From: Allobosea sp. TND4EK4
GTDB taxonomy: Bacteria; Pseudomonadota; Alphaproteobacteria; Rhizobiales; Beijerinckiaceae
DNA: 47,970 nucleotides
Direction of reading: 5' to 3'
NCBI RefSeq assembly: GCF_900156025.1
Contig: NZ_FTMO01000023.1
Span: forward strand, 1-47,970
Below, one piece after another: positions 32,535 to 41,751 of this stretch. Below the pieces are notes generated by a model that made no database searches, had not been told where the DNA came from, and was given only the letters and a program-made list of their open reading frames with translations. Both the position numbers and the translations under genes were made by a program. The stretch's first letter is position 1; each line of letters starts with the position of its first letter.

Positions 32535-33665
32535 TCAGGGTTGGGTGTGGGTGCCGCGCAGGCGGTCGAAGATCGCAAGATAGGCGTTCGCGCATGTCTC
32601 GACGGTGAAATCCATGCTGCGGGCGATCAGGGCTTGCCGGTCGGGTTCTTCTCCAAGTGCCTGCTCGATGGCACGCGCCATGGCTTGGCTGTCGCCCACC
32701 GGAACGAGCCGGCCGTAACGGCCATGGTCGAGGATTTCGCCGGGACCATGCGGACAGTCTGTGCTGACCACCGGCGTGCCGCAGCCGAGGGCTTCGGCAA
32801 CGACGTTGCCGAAGCCCTCGAAGCGCGAAGACAGCACCAGCATGCGGGCGGCGCGCAGGGAAGGCAGGATATCCGCCTCGAAGCCGGGCATCGCGACGCG
32901 TTCCGCGAGGCCAAGCGAACTGGCGAGCGTTTCCAGCTCGCCTCTCAGGGGGCCTTCGCCCAGCAACAACAGCTTGACCGGCGGCGCACGATCGACCTGT
33001 GCGATGGCCCTCAGGAGGGTTTGAAAATCCTTCTGCCCCGTCAGGCGGCCTGCCGCAACGACCACCGGTGCGCCCTCGGCGAACCAGGGATGCACCGCTT
33101 TGCGGGCCGCGCGTTCGGCATGGTTCGGCTCGATCACGCCGTTGTAGACCACCTCGATGCGGCTGCGGTCGAGCTGTGCGAAGCGGGCCAGATCATCGGC
33201 CACACCCGCCGACACTGCGACGATGGCATCCGAAAAACGCAGGAAAGCGCGATAGAGCGGGCGCAGGATACGAAACTGCCAGCTCGGTCGCTTGGCCTGC
33301 TCCGACACGGTGTTGTGCTGGGTCGCGACGATGCGGGTCTTCGCCCGAGCCGCGGCCCGGGCTGCGAGCGCCATGAGGTTCATGTGCTCCATGTTCGCAA
33401 CGAGGATGTCGGGCGGCGTTGTCCGCAGATAGCGGGCAAGCGCGACGACCGCCTTCAGCTGGCGCGGCGCGTCGAGGGCGACGACCGAGCAGCCCTCCGG
33501 CAGGCGATTCAGCAACTCGCCACGGCGGCGGTCGAGGAGAAACGTCACGTCGTAGCCGGCGGCGACAAAAGACGGTGCCAGGTTGATGTGGAGGCGCTCG
33601 GCGCCGCCTCCGCCGAGATCGGGCAGGTAGATCGCGAGCGCGGGTCGCCGCATCGTCGATGTCAT
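32535..33665 (-). CDS. Glycosyltransferase family 4-type protein
   Basis: A 376-residue GT-B glycosyltransferase. The N-terminal IYLPDLGGGGAERLHINLA is typical of GT4 enzymes acting on lipid-linked sugars. The C-terminal half holds VVAAGRLTGQKDFQTLLRA and SSRFEGFGNVVAEALGCGTPVVSTDCPHGPGEI, with the conserved E-x7-E nucleotide-sugar region. The ATG at 33665 overlaps the upstream glycosyltransferase stop (ATGA). It should add one sugar to the growing repeat unit on the cytoplasmic face. Donor and linkage are unknown. Confidence 0.82.
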   Translation of the reverse strand: MTSTMRRPALAIYLPDLGGGGAERLHINLAPSFVAAGYDVTFLLDRRRGELLNRLPEGCSVVALDAPRQLKAVVALARYLRTTPPDILVANMEHMNLMALAARAAARAKTRIVATQHNTVSEQAKRPSWQFRILRPLYRAFLRFSDAIVAVSAGVADDLARFAQLDRSRIEVVYNGVIEPNHAERAARKAVHPWFAEGAPVVVAAGRLTGQKDFQTLLRAIAQVDRAPPVKLLLLGEGPLRGELETLASSLGLAERVAMPGFEADILPSLRAARMLVLSSRFEGFGNVVAEALGCGTPVVSTDCPHGPGEILDHGRYGRLVPVGDSQAMARAIEQALGEEPDRQALIARSMDFTVETCANAYLAIFDRLRGTHTQP

Positions 33666-34819
33666 GGCGAGCCGCCTTCTTCTCGAGGCGGAAAACCATG
33701 GCTGCGCGCGACGACGCTCTCGCAAAACCGGTCGAGCCGCTCGCAGATGCTGGGAACCGCTTCGGTGGAGCCACTCGGCCCGGAGATCCGGAACAGGTTG
33801 CGCACGCGGTCTGCTCCTGAGCGGGCGAGGCTCTGCCGCAGATCTTCGTCCGCCGAGAGAACGCGCAAGGCCTCGTCGATCGCCGGTCCGTTGACCGATC
33901 GAAGATAAACGGCGCTTTCGCCGCTGATCTCGCGAAGGCCACCCGTGCCGGAGGAGATGAGCGCCGCCCCGCCCGCATGCGCCTCCAGAGCGGTCCGGCC
34001 GAACGGCTCGTTCCACTTCGACGGGACTATCGCGATGGCGCTGCGCTCGGAGAGGCTCCTGACCTCCGCATAGGGGATACCGCTCAAAAGCTCCGCCCTC
34101 TCCGCACAAGGCGAGAGGGCCGCCCGGATGGCCTGCGAATAGGCGGGATTCCGCTCGGCTTCCGAGAGGACGAGGGCAGCCTTCCAATCCGCGTGGTCAG
34201 CGAGGAAGGTCGCGATACCCTGGGCCGCTTCGAGCAGGCCCTTCTCCTCGGTGGCACGGCCGACGACGAGGATCAGGCGGTCCCGCTGGGCCCTCGGCTG
34301 CCAGGCGGAAAAGTCGAACCCGTTGGAGACGACCGCCCGGGGAATCTGCACCCCCGGCCAGTTCTCCGCAAAATCCTGCCGCGTCGCCTCGCTGATCAGC
34401 GTGATCCCGCCCAGGCGGCGCAGGCGTTGCTGGACAAGAAGATTACGCAGCGTTCGAGGGAATGTCGTGGCTGCGCGTTCGACGTAATTGTGGGTGCTCA
34501 AGATGACGGGAATATTGGAGTTGAATCGGGCGATCCGGGCCGCCGTCGCAATGTGTTGCTGAACGATGATGAGATCGCAGCCCCGCCGCGCCGCTTCGCG
34601 GCGGATTTCCAGGGCCGTCTGCCAGCTGACACCTCGTTCAGCAGGTTGCCATCTGTGCACTGCAACATCGACCAGGGGATCCGATCCGGCTTCGGCGAAC
34701 ACCGTCGTCTGATCGCGAAACCGGCTCCCGCCGACCCATTCGGACACGCAAAGTTCGACCGAAGATGCCCTGATGCGGCTGAAACGCATCCGTCTTGGAA
34801 GGATCTGGAAGATTTTCAC
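33662..34819 (-). CDS. Glycosyltransferase family 4-type protein
   Basis: A 385-residue GT-B enzyme starting VKIFQILPRRMRF from GTG 34819. The acceptor-side half has STHNYVERAATTF and SEATRQDF. The donor-side half has LILVVGRATEEKGLLEAAQG and VPSKWNEPFGRTALEAHAGGAALIS, the E-x7-E signature. Upstream in-frame starts at 34864 (ATG) or 34888 (TTG) would add a His/Arg-rich tail. It is the first gene of the leftward pair and overlaps the next by four bases. A divergent control region lies to its right. Confidence 0.78.
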   Translation of the reverse strand: MKIFQILPRRMRFSRIRASSVELCVSEWVGGSRFRDQTTVFAEAGSDPLVDVAVHRWQPAERGVSWQTALEIRREAARRGCDLIIVQQHIATAARIARFNSNIPVILSTHNYVERAATTFPRTLRNLLVQQRLRRLGGITLISEATRQDFAENWPGVQIPRAVVSNGFDFSAWQPRAQRDRLILVVGRATEEKGLLEAAQGIATFLADHADWKAALVLSEAERNPAYSQAIRAALSPCAERAELLSGIPYAEVRSLSERSAIAIVPSKWNEPFGRTALEAHAGGAALISSGTGGLREISGESAVYLRSVNGPAIDEALRVLSADEDLRQSLARSGADRVRNLFRISGPSGSTEAVPSICERLDRFCESVVARSHGFPPREEGGSP

Positions 34820-35127
34820 GGCCGTCCCAAGATCAAGCCGATGCCTCCCGTGGCGTGGAGGCATCAGTCGAGAGTAACTGTTCCGCAATAGCGTCCTTAC
34901 CTTGACGAGACAAGCGGTTGCAGTGCAACATAGATCGAGCGCCCCTTGAAAAGGCTCCTCGGAAAAGTGTGTGCGTGTCGGGCTTCAGCATTTCAGACGA
35001 GCATCTGTAGACGGGTCAGGCGAAGGTTTTGATCATTTCGTCTTCTGTTTCGCGTTGGAAGGCCGGCGATAAGCCTCCTTCTTCTGCGGCAGGGCCGTGA
35101 TGACGCAACGGTTAGGAACGAGACGCC
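34820..35127. other. Divergent intergenic region between two glycosyltransferase genes
   Basis: About 300 bases feed genes in both directions. The only strong pattern is the palindrome at 34917-34929. A TTGACG at about 34912 is a possible -35 box, but its spacing to a CATAGAT is too long. No coding frame is convincing. Confidence 0.4.
34917..34929. promoter_or_regulatory. Perfect palindrome GTTGCA-G-TGCAAC in the divergent region
   Basis: A 13-base perfect inverted repeat sits about 100 bases before the leftward gene and 200 before the rightward gene. The TGCAA core recurs in the candidate sites at 29578-29605 and near 47785. This may be a shared operator element or chance. Confidence 0.35.
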
Positions 35128-36369
35128 ATGAGCGTGGACCGTGACGCGGTCGGGAATACCCGGTCTTGCGTGATCATCGTCGAGAACCTGCCAGTGCCGT
35201 TCGACCGGCGTGTGTGGCAGGAAGCGCTGGCGCTTCGCGATGCGGGCTGGCTGGTGTCGGTGATCTGTCCGCGGACGGCGCAGTATCCCGAAAGCTTCGT
35301 CGAGATCGACGGCATCGAAATCTTTCGTCACTCGCTGCCGACCGAGGCGCGCGGCAAGCTCGGCTTCCTGCTGGAGTACAGCGCTGCGCTGTTCCACCAG
35401 CTGCGGCTGCTGCTCAAGATCCGAATGCGCAGAGGGTTCGACGTCATCCAGGCCTGCAATCCGCCGGACCTGATCTTTCTCGTCGCGGCTCCGTTCAAGC
35501 TCTTCGGCAAGAAGTTCGTGTTCGATCATCACGATGTCTGCCCGGAGCTCTTCGAAGCAAAATTCGGCGGGCGCGGGCTGCTCAACCGCCTCCTGCTTCT
35601 CGCGGAGCGGAGCAGCTTTCGCTCAGCCGACCTGGTGATCAGCGCCAACGAGACCTATCGCCAGCTGGCGATCGAGCGCGGCGGCAAGGCTCCCGGCGAT
35701 GTCGTCACCGTCTACAGCGTTCCGGACAGATCGCGCATCCGTCGTGTCCCGCAGGATGAGGCCCTGCGCGCCGGCGCGCGCGTGGTGCTCGGTTATATCG
35801 GCATTATCGGCGATCAGGACGGGGTCGATCATCTCATCCGCTGCATGCATCGGCTGTCCAAAGTCGAGGGCCGCGAGGACATCCGCGCCGTGATCGTCGG
35901 CGACGGGCCGGCCCTCGCCAGCGTGCGCGAGCTCGCCCGCCAGCTCGAGGTCGAGGACCGCATCACCTTCACCGGCTATCTCAGGGGGGACGCGCTGCTG
36001 GCGGCGATGAGCAGCTTCGACATCGGCGTCATTCCCGACCCGGTGAACGAGTACAATGACAAGATCAGCATGAACAAGGTGTTCGAGTATTCGGCACTGG
36101 GGATCCCCCCGGTGTCCTACGCCCTGACGGAGACCCGCCGGCTGCTGGGCGAGGCCGGGACCTATGCCGAGGACGCGACCAGCGACGGTCTCGCGCGAGC
36201 CTGCGCAACCTTGATCGACGACGACGCGCTGCGCGCTCGTAAAGGCCTGGAAGCGAAAGCTCTGGCGGATGCCCGTTTCGACTGGAGTCGCGAGGCACAG
36301 CGCTTCGTCGGGGCCTATGAGCGGCTTGCTCCGAAGCCATGGCGCGTCGATGTGCTGAACAACGCCTGA
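35128..36369 (+). CDS. Glycosyltransferase family 4-type protein
   Basis: A 413-residue GT-B enzyme. The N-terminal IIVENLPVPFDRRVWQEALALRDAGWLV is a familiar opening of exopolysaccharide GT4 enzymes. FDHHDVCPELFEAKFG, GDGPALASVRELARQL and the C-terminal ISMNKVFEYSALGIPPVSYALTETRRL supply the core and donor-site motifs. It starts at ATG 35128. It precedes the flippase gene by 84 bases and may share its transcript. Confidence 0.83.
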   Translation: MSVDRDAVGNTRSCVIIVENLPVPFDRRVWQEALALRDAGWLVSVICPRTAQYPESFVEIDGIEIFRHSLPTEARGKLGFLLEYSAALFHQLRLLLKIRMRRGFDVIQACNPPDLIFLVAAPFKLFGKKFVFDHHDVCPELFEAKFGGRGLLNRLLLLAERSSFRSADLVISANETYRQLAIERGGKAPGDVVTVYSVPDRSRIRRVPQDEALRAGARVVLGYIGIIGDQDGVDHLIRCMHRLSKVEGREDIRAVIVGDGPALASVRELARQLEVEDRITFTGYLRGDALLAAMSSFDIGVIPDPVNEYNDKISMNKVFEYSALGIPPVSYALTETRRLLGEAGTYAEDATSDGLARACATLIDDDALRARKGLEAKALADARFDWSREAQRFVGAYERLAPKPWRVDVLNNA

Positions 36370-36453
36370 GGGCATGACGGGCGCGCCGGCTTTCGCAGGA
36401 GCCGAAACGTTCGGCAGTGTGTTCTGCGGCCGATATCCTGATAAGGCTTTGTC

Positions 36454-37863
36454 TTGACTGCTCCCGAGAACCCTTCCGCAGCCCCGTCGAGCCTGCGCCG
36501 GGTCGTCCTGACCGGCGGCGCCTACCTGATGGGCCGACAGGTCCTCTCGGTCTGCCTGAAGCTCATCGGCGTGCTGCTGATAACCCGCGCGCTCGGGCCA
36601 TCGGCCTATGGCGCCTATGTGGCGGCCTTCGCTCTCTACCAGTACGCGATCGCACTCGGCTCCGCCGGCATCGGCGTCTATCTGCTGAGGATGCAGGGCG
36701 AGGTCGGGGAGGCGGCCTACGGGACGATGTATGTCCTCCTCGCCGGCCTCGCCATCATCCTGTTCGCCGCGATCGAGTTGGGCCGGCGCGCCTTCGGTCA
36801 TTGGATGGGGGTGGATGGGTTCGAGAGCGTGGCCGCCATCATCGCTTTTGCGCTGCCTCTGCAACTGCTCACCATCCCGGCCAATGTGCGGCTCGAGAGG
36901 GCGCTGAACTACAAGCCGATCGCGCTGATCGAGATCGTCGGACAGGCTTGCTACTACGCCGTCGCGCTGCTGCTTGTGTGGTTCCAGGCCCGGCCGGAGG
37001 CGCTGGCCATCTCCCTGATCGTCCAGAACGCGATCGTCCTCGTGCTCAGCCATGTCGCGACGCGAGGCTGGCAACGCTTTGCCTTCGACCGGTCTGTCGC
37101 CCGGCAGATGTTGCGATACGCCGTGTCGTTCTCTGCCGCGAACTGGATCTGGCAGCTTCGCATGCTGCTGAACCCGATGATCGTCGGCCCGGCCCTCGGC
37201 GCACAGGCCGTCGGTCTGATCGGCATGGCCATCGGCCTGCTGGAGATGCTCAGCATCGTGAAGACCATCGCGTGGCGCCTGTCCGTCTCAATGCTCGGAC
37301 GCTTCCAGCAGGACGCGGCCAAGCTGCGCAGGGCCGTGACGGAAGGCATGGAACTGCAGGTGCTGGCCGTCGGCGCGATCCTGCTGGGGTTCGGTTGGAC
37401 GGGTGGCGTGCTCGTGCCGCTGGTCTTCGGGGCACGCTGGGCGCCCGTGATGGATGTCTATCCGTATCTTGCGGTCGGTTATCTCGCGGCGGCCCCGTTC
37501 AACATGCATTCGGCGGCGCTTTCTGTCCTTAACCGCAACAAGGCGCTGGCCGTCGCATTCGCGATCCATGTCGCGCTCTTCGCCTCCGTGGCTTATCTCG
37601 CGGTCCCGCGCTACGGCATGATCGGCTACGGGATGGGCGAGATCGCCGCGATCCTCGCTTATGGCGCCGTTCACATGGCGCTCGCCCGTGAAATCGGGTC
37701 GCCGGACTATCGCCTGGCCGCCGTGTGGGGGGGCGCAGCGGCGATCGGGCTCTTCTGGCAGCAACTGGGGCTCTGGACCGTGGCCATGCCCTTCGCAGCC
37801 CTGCTCGCTCCGATCTCGCTGCGCCGGCTAGCATCGTATTACCGGCAGCTACGGAAAGATTGA
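36454..37863 (+). CDS. Polysaccharide flippase (Wzx/MATE-like)
   Basis: A 469-residue protein with about 12-14 membrane segments. It starts TTG at 36454 after AAGG. The N-terminal VLTGGAYLMGRQVLSVCLKLIGVLLITRALGP pattern and the SFSAANWIWQLRMLLNPMIVGPALG segment are typical of the polysaccharide transport/Wzx family. It should flip the undecaprenyl-linked repeat unit to the periplasm for polymerisation by the Wzy-like protein encoded nearby. Confidence 0.82.
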   Translation: MTAPENPSAAPSSLRRVVLTGGAYLMGRQVLSVCLKLIGVLLITRALGPSAYGAYVAAFALYQYAIALGSAGIGVYLLRMQGEVGEAAYGTMYVLLAGLAIILFAAIELGRRAFGHWMGVDGFESVAAIIAFALPLQLLTIPANVRLERALNYKPIALIEIVGQACYYAVALLLVWFQARPEALAISLIVQNAIVLVLSHVATRGWQRFAFDRSVARQMLRYAVSFSAANWIWQLRMLLNPMIVGPALGAQAVGLIGMAIGLLEMLSIVKTIAWRLSVSMLGRFQQDAAKLRRAVTEGMELQVLAVGAILLGFGWTGGVLVPLVFGARWAPVMDVYPYLAVGYLAAAPFNMHSAALSVLNRNKALAVAFAIHVALFASVAYLAVPRYGMIGYGMGEIAAILAYGAVHMALAREIGSPDYRLAAVWGGAAAIGLFWQQLGLWTVAMPFAALLAPISLRRLASYYRQLRKD

Positions 37864-37868
37864 CAGCA

Positions 37869-37892
37869 GCATCGCGCCGCTTTTCGCGATGC
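37869..37892 (+). terminator. Hairpin terminator candidate after the flippase gene
   Basis: GCATCGCG (37869-37876) pairs exactly with CGCGATGC (37885-37892), an 8-bp GC-rich stem with loop CCGCTTTT, six bases after the stop. No T-tract follows the stem. Confidence 0.42.
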
Positions 37893-38047
37893 CGTTGCAC
37901 GCCGATTGCAGGGACCCCGATAAAGCTCCTACGGGCAGGCACATGGCAGCCACACCAAACCACGCGGTTGAGCCGAACTGTGGTATAAGGACTTAAGGTG
38001 GAGCGGCCTCGACCGCTGCCGAAAATCAGATCGCTGGGAGAGAATTC

Positions 38048-38419
38048 TTGCTTCCATCCATGACGCAGATGCCCTTGCGGTTCTGGGACCGCAACAAGCA
38101 CATGTCCTGGCTCAAAGCGAACCTCGCGGCGCGGCGGATCCAGAATGACCCGAGCACGCTCTTGCATCTCAGGCGCCACCTCGATGCCTGGCGCGATGAT
38201 CCGGGCGATGCGCTCACCATTCGCGTCTGGGACGACATCCTCGCGCAGGGGGCTGACGCCGTCGTGCAGCGCATCACTGCTCTCGACGAAGATGGCGAAC
38301 TGGCGCGCGACACGATGCCTCCTGGCATCGTCCTCGATGAAGCCGAGATCGTCGCCTGTATCGCTGAACGTCGCCGGCAGGAGGTCCTAGGCCTCGTCGT
38401 CTACGGTTCGGACAGCTGA
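38048..38419 (+). CDS. Small protein of unknown function, first gene of a two-gene cassette
   Basis: A soluble product of 123 residues from TTG 38048, which follows GGGAGAG at good spacing, or 119 from ATG 38060. It is helical and charged (RHLDAWRDDPGDALTIRVWDDIL) with a C-terminal EIVACIAERRRQEVLGLVVYGSDS. No family was recognised, and no helix-turn-helix is evident. Only four bases separate it from the nucleotidyltransferase-like gene, so the two are co-translated. By analogy with nucleotidyltransferase toxin pairs it could be the antitoxin or partner, but this is inference. Confidence 0.5.
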   Translation: MLPSMTQMPLRFWDRNKHMSWLKANLAARRIQNDPSTLLHLRRHLDAWRDDPGDALTIRVWDDILAQGADAVVQRITALDEDGELARDTMPPGIVLDEAEIVACIAERRRQEVLGLVVYGSDS

Positions 38420-38423
38420 CGTC

Positions 38424-39275
38424 ATGGCGATGAATCGGGCAAAACTCGACCTCCTCCTGAAGGCGGCGGCCCATCGCTCCAAGCAGAACCGTTTCGTGCT
38501 CGTCGGCTCGGCCGCGGTCCTTGTTCGCGCCAAGAACATCCCGGCCGTCATGCTGATGACGAACGAGATCGACATCTACGCGCCGGACGCCGAGGATATC
38601 GAAGCGGTGTCGGAAGATCTTTCCGCTTTCCTGGGTGAGGGGACCGTGTTCGCCGATGTGAACCGATGCCACATCGATGGCGTCAGCCCCACAACGAGCA
38701 AGATGCCTTTCGACTGGCCATCCCGAACCTTGGAATATCATGGGACGGGATGCCCCGATGTGGTCGCTATCGTACCTGACCTCAACGACATCGCGATCGC
38801 CAAGATGATCGCCTGGCGGGACAAGGACCAAACCTGGCTCGCTGCCGGAGTCCGCAACGGGGTAATCGACGCTTCTACGATGCACGGCCGCATAGACCGC
38901 GTGCCGTCGGCTCTCACGAGCGACATACCTCGCCATGAACTGGAGCGTCGCCTCGACGAGATGGAGCGCTTTACCGGCCGGCCTGGAACGGTGGCCACGA
39001 TTCATGAGATCCTCGCCATCTCGAGGATCGGCCCTGGAGAGGATGACGGCTCCGTCAGAATCCAGTGGGGAGACCGGGAAGAGCCGGCCGATGCGCAAAA
39101 GCAGGGAACGCTGTTGACCTATCCGGCATTAGCGAAGGATCTCGCCATGAAGGCGTGGCGGTTGCGCAATTTCGCAGAAGTAGAGCGATGGGAAGCTGAT
39201 GGCCGCCCCGGCAAGCGGCCGGATCTTGACGCTCCCAGCAGGGGATGGGTCGAGTTGCGGGAAGACGCCTCCTAG
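38424..39275 (+). CDS. Nucleotidyltransferase-fold protein (DUF6036-like)
   Basis: A 283-residue protein. RFVLVGSAAVLVR (23-35) followed by TNEIDIYAPD (46-55) matches the GS...D-x-D core of the nucleotidyltransferase fold as seen in DUF6036/AbiEii-type proteins, with Asp50 in the expected metal-binding place. LNDIAIAKMIAWRDKDQTWL (about 126-145) is the family's helical stretch after the core. Such proteins include toxins and phage-defence components, and others are uncharacterised. Its TAG stop shares the bases CTAG with the stop of the convergent polymerase gene. Activity cannot be proven from the sequence. Confidence 0.6.
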   Translation: MAMNRAKLDLLLKAAAHRSKQNRFVLVGSAAVLVRAKNIPAVMLMTNEIDIYAPDAEDIEAVSEDLSAFLGEGTVFADVNRCHIDGVSPTTSKMPFDWPSRTLEYHGTGCPDVVAIVPDLNDIAIAKMIAWRDKDQTWLAAGVRNGVIDASTMHGRIDRVPSALTSDIPRHELERRLDEMERFTGRPGTVATIHEILAISRIGPGEDDGSVRIQWGDREEPADAQKQGTLLTYPALAKDLAMKAWRLRNFAEVERWEADGRPGKRPDLDAPSRGWVELREDAS

Positions 39276-40609
39276 GAAGCGCCTCCTCTTCTCTGGATCT
39301 CTCTCTTCACGTTCTGCATCCCGATATAGGCCAGCGTCGTCCAGAACAGCGTCCCGCCATTGGGGTCGATCCACTGCGTTTCCGTGAAGCTTCTGGCGAA
39401 AGTCGCGAAGAACAAGGCCGTCCAGAAGAATCCCAAGGGGGGCATGCCGCGCACCGCCATTGCAAGAGGGTCGAAAAGCCCTTTCACAATGAAGAACAAC
39501 GCGATGCAGAAGCCAACAAGCCCAGTCTGGAACCAGATGTCGAGATAGGCGTTGTGCGCGTGCGCAATCAGCCAGCCACCTCGTGCCCATAGATTCGCTC
39601 TTATCGCGGAATCAGCGTTCCAGAAGGCGTGGCCGTAACCTATGATCGGTCGCTCCTTGATGAGCTCGATGATCATCGGCCAGATTTCGGATCGGCCGGT
39701 CAACGTCGTGGATCGCCCGATCAAAGCGAAGATATCCTCCGAAAATACCAGACCGACGCAAATCGCGGTCATTGTGGCAAAAAATACCCACAGGCTGGCG
39801 AGTTTCTCGAATTTACTGGAAGAATTGTTCACCATCGCCAAAAGAATGACAAATGCTGCCGTGCTTATCGTCGCAATCATCGCCGTTGCGGATTGCGACA
39901 TCACCAACATTATGGGAGACATGAATAATAAATATAGTCGAATATGTTTATAGTTTGTTTTCCAGAAATTAGAGTAGTATGCTACGATGAAGCCATAATT
40001 CATCAGGGCGCCCAAAAAATTCTTCTGCATCATGGCGCCGCGCCAAGCGCTTTCGTAGCCCATCAGAGTGCTGTTGTACCCGATGCGCGGAAACGCAACG
40101 ATGCAGATGAGCGAGATGGTGATCGATATCGCGAAGGCTTGCGTCAGGAGGCTGATGATCTCCGCGGGCTTCATCCGGGCGCTGATATAGGCTGCGCCGA
40201 GAACGATGACGAACACCCGGCCGGTCGTATTGAAGGCAGCCGTCGGTGTAGGCGCCCACAGGCACGTCACGAATGCCCAGATGATGAAGGCGAATATCGG
40301 CAGGGCCTTGATCACCGTCGCAAGCACAGGCTTGTAGCGCGCGAAGCAGAGCATCGCGAGCCCAGCGGCGCTGGGATAGAAGGTGAGCTTTCCGATATCG
40401 AACGCGGCGAGCGGAGAGGGGGCTCCGCCTTCGCTGAAAGAAGAGGCGGGCAGGACGAGCGTCCCCATGGCCGGGAAGACGATCAGGAAGAGCAGGAAAG
40501 CATGCTCCAGAGAGCCCACGGTGTCCCGGCTCGACCTCGCCGGGGCGGCCTTGCGTGCCGACGCAGGCATGGAACCGGCGGCTGTCGATGCCGCGGTGGT
40601 TCGGGGCAT
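39272..40609 (-). CDS. O-antigen ligase/Wzy-type polymerase family membrane protein
   Basis: A 445-residue protein with about 11-12 membrane segments. It has a large periplasmic loop containing RSTTLTGRSEIWPMIIELIKERPIIGYG and NAHNAYLDIWFQTGLVG (AHNAYLD here), the O-antigen ligase/Wzy signature with an H and downstream hydrophobic segments. It should polymerise or attach repeat units in the periplasm. The coding sequence around 39.7-40.0 kb is visibly AT-richer than its neighbours, as is common for polymerase genes. The ATG at 40609 overlaps the acyltransferase stop (TGATG). Confidence 0.8.
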   Translation of the reverse strand: MPRTTAASTAAGSMPASARKAAPARSSRDTVGSLEHAFLLFLIVFPAMGTLVLPASSFSEGGAPSPLAAFDIGKLTFYPSAAGLAMLCFARYKPVLATVIKALPIFAFIIWAFVTCLWAPTPTAAFNTTGRVFVIVLGAAYISARMKPAEIISLLTQAFAISITISLICIVAFPRIGYNSTLMGYESAWRGAMMQKNFLGALMNYGFIVAYYSNFWKTNYKHIRLYLLFMSPIMLVMSQSATAMIATISTAAFVILLAMVNNSSSKFEKLASLWVFFATMTAICVGLVFSEDIFALIGRSTTLTGRSEIWPMIIELIKERPIIGYGHAFWNADSAIRANLWARGGWLIAHAHNAYLDIWFQTGLVGFCIALFFIVKGLFDPLAMAVRGMPPLGFFWTALFFATFARSFTETQWIDPNGGTLFWTTLAYIGMQNVKREIQRRGGAS

Positions 40610-41751
40610 CACGACATACCTCTCGGCGAGGCTGCCCGGAGCAGATGCCGGAACAGGGTCACGAGCCGCCCCTCGACGGCGACATGATAGGCGATGCCGG
40701 CCAGGATCGCGACGCTGGCGAGGGCAACCACCACCACCTCCAACGGAACATCCGGCCGCAAGCGGCTGGCGCCATGCACGGCGAGGGACAGCGCAACCGG
40801 GTGCACGAGATAGACGGCATAGGACGCGCGGCCGAAGAGGCGCAGCATGGGCGGCAGGATGATGGGGCGCTTCCTCTCATGTTCGACAATGGCCGCCAGC
40901 ATCGCCGCTGACGCCGCGCCGAAGACGACGCGGCCCCAGAAGGGATGGGTGGACATCGGGGTCGGCAGCAGCATCGCCGTCATGAAGACCGCGATCCCGG
41001 CGCAAAACAGCCATGGCGGAGCCGGAACGCGCCAGCGCCGCAGCAGCAGCGCAACGGCGACGCCCATGACGAACTGGAGGTTATAAGGGCTGAGGACGAA
41101 GGAGAGTGCGAAGGGCAGGTCGCCGATGGCCTGTGCTGCGACGATGCCGATCGTCCATAGCGGCAGCAGCCACAAGGCGGCGCGTCCGGCGACGATGATC
41201 GCGCCGAAGATGGCGTAGAAGAAGATCTCGTGGACGAGGGTCCAGGCGACGCCGAGAACGGGTGGCAGGGGATAGGGCAGCAGAAGCGTCGACATGACGA
41301 CGTTTGCGGCGTCCCGCTGGCTGGGAATGCCGGCTGCGGGAAAGAGCTGATACAGGACGATAAGCGGCAAGAGGATGCCCCAATAGGGCGGATAGATCCT
41401 CAGGAAGCGCTTCTGCGCATAGTTTCCCAATCGATTCCTGCGTCCGAGATCGTCGAAATGCATCCAGCAGATGATGAAGCCGCTCAGGACGAAGAAGAAA
41501 TCCACCCCGACATGAAAGCGCTCCAGATGGCTGCCGAAGGCCTCGTGCCCGAAAAAGCGCGGCTGTGCGACGATGTTTCCGGCATGATGAAGCACGACGA
41601 GGGCCGCCGCCACGCCGCGGCCGAGCTCGATGCCGGTGAAGATCTGCCGTCCTGGCCTGGTGCCGCCTTCCGCCTGCGTGGCGGGATGGGCCGCCACAGA
41701 GGCTGCATTCTCCGCGCTGCTCGACCTGTCGGACGTCAGAGTGGGCTGCAC
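40609..41751 (-). CDS. Acyltransferase-3 family membrane protein
   Basis: A 380-residue protein with about ten membrane segments. A cytosolic N-terminal tail (1-35) precedes the motif GIELGRGVAAALVVLHHAGN with the family's conserved His. FHVGVDFFFVLSGFIICW and RFLRIYPPYWG follow, which are diagnostic of acyltransferase-3. It likely O-acetylates or succinylates the polysaccharide repeat. A GTG start at 41751 is used. It is the upstream partner of the polymerase gene. Confidence 0.85.
   Translation of the reverse strand: MQPTLTSDRSSSAENAASVAAHPATQAEGGTRPGRQIFTGIELGRGVAAALVVLHHAGNIVAQPRFFGHEAFGSHLERFHVGVDFFFVLSGFIICWMHFDDLGRRNRLGNYAQKRFLRIYPPYWGILLPLIVLYQLFPAAGIPSQRDAANVVMSTLLLPYPLPPVLGVAWTLVHEIFFYAIFGAIIVAGRAALWLLPLWTIGIVAAQAIGDLPFALSFVLSPYNLQFVMGVAVALLLRRWRVPAPPWLFCAGIAVFMTAMLLPTPMSTHPFWGRVVFGAASAAMLAAIVEHERKRPIILPPMLRLFGRASYAVYLVHPVALSLAVHGASRLRPDVPLEVVVVALASVAILAGIAYHVAVEGRLVTLFRHLLRAASPRGMS

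Noticed and set aside
36454..36459. CTTGACTG near the flippase start as a third copy of the TetR-associated motif
   Set aside because: Only the first eight bases agree and they contain the TTG start codon of the flippase, so the match is accidental.
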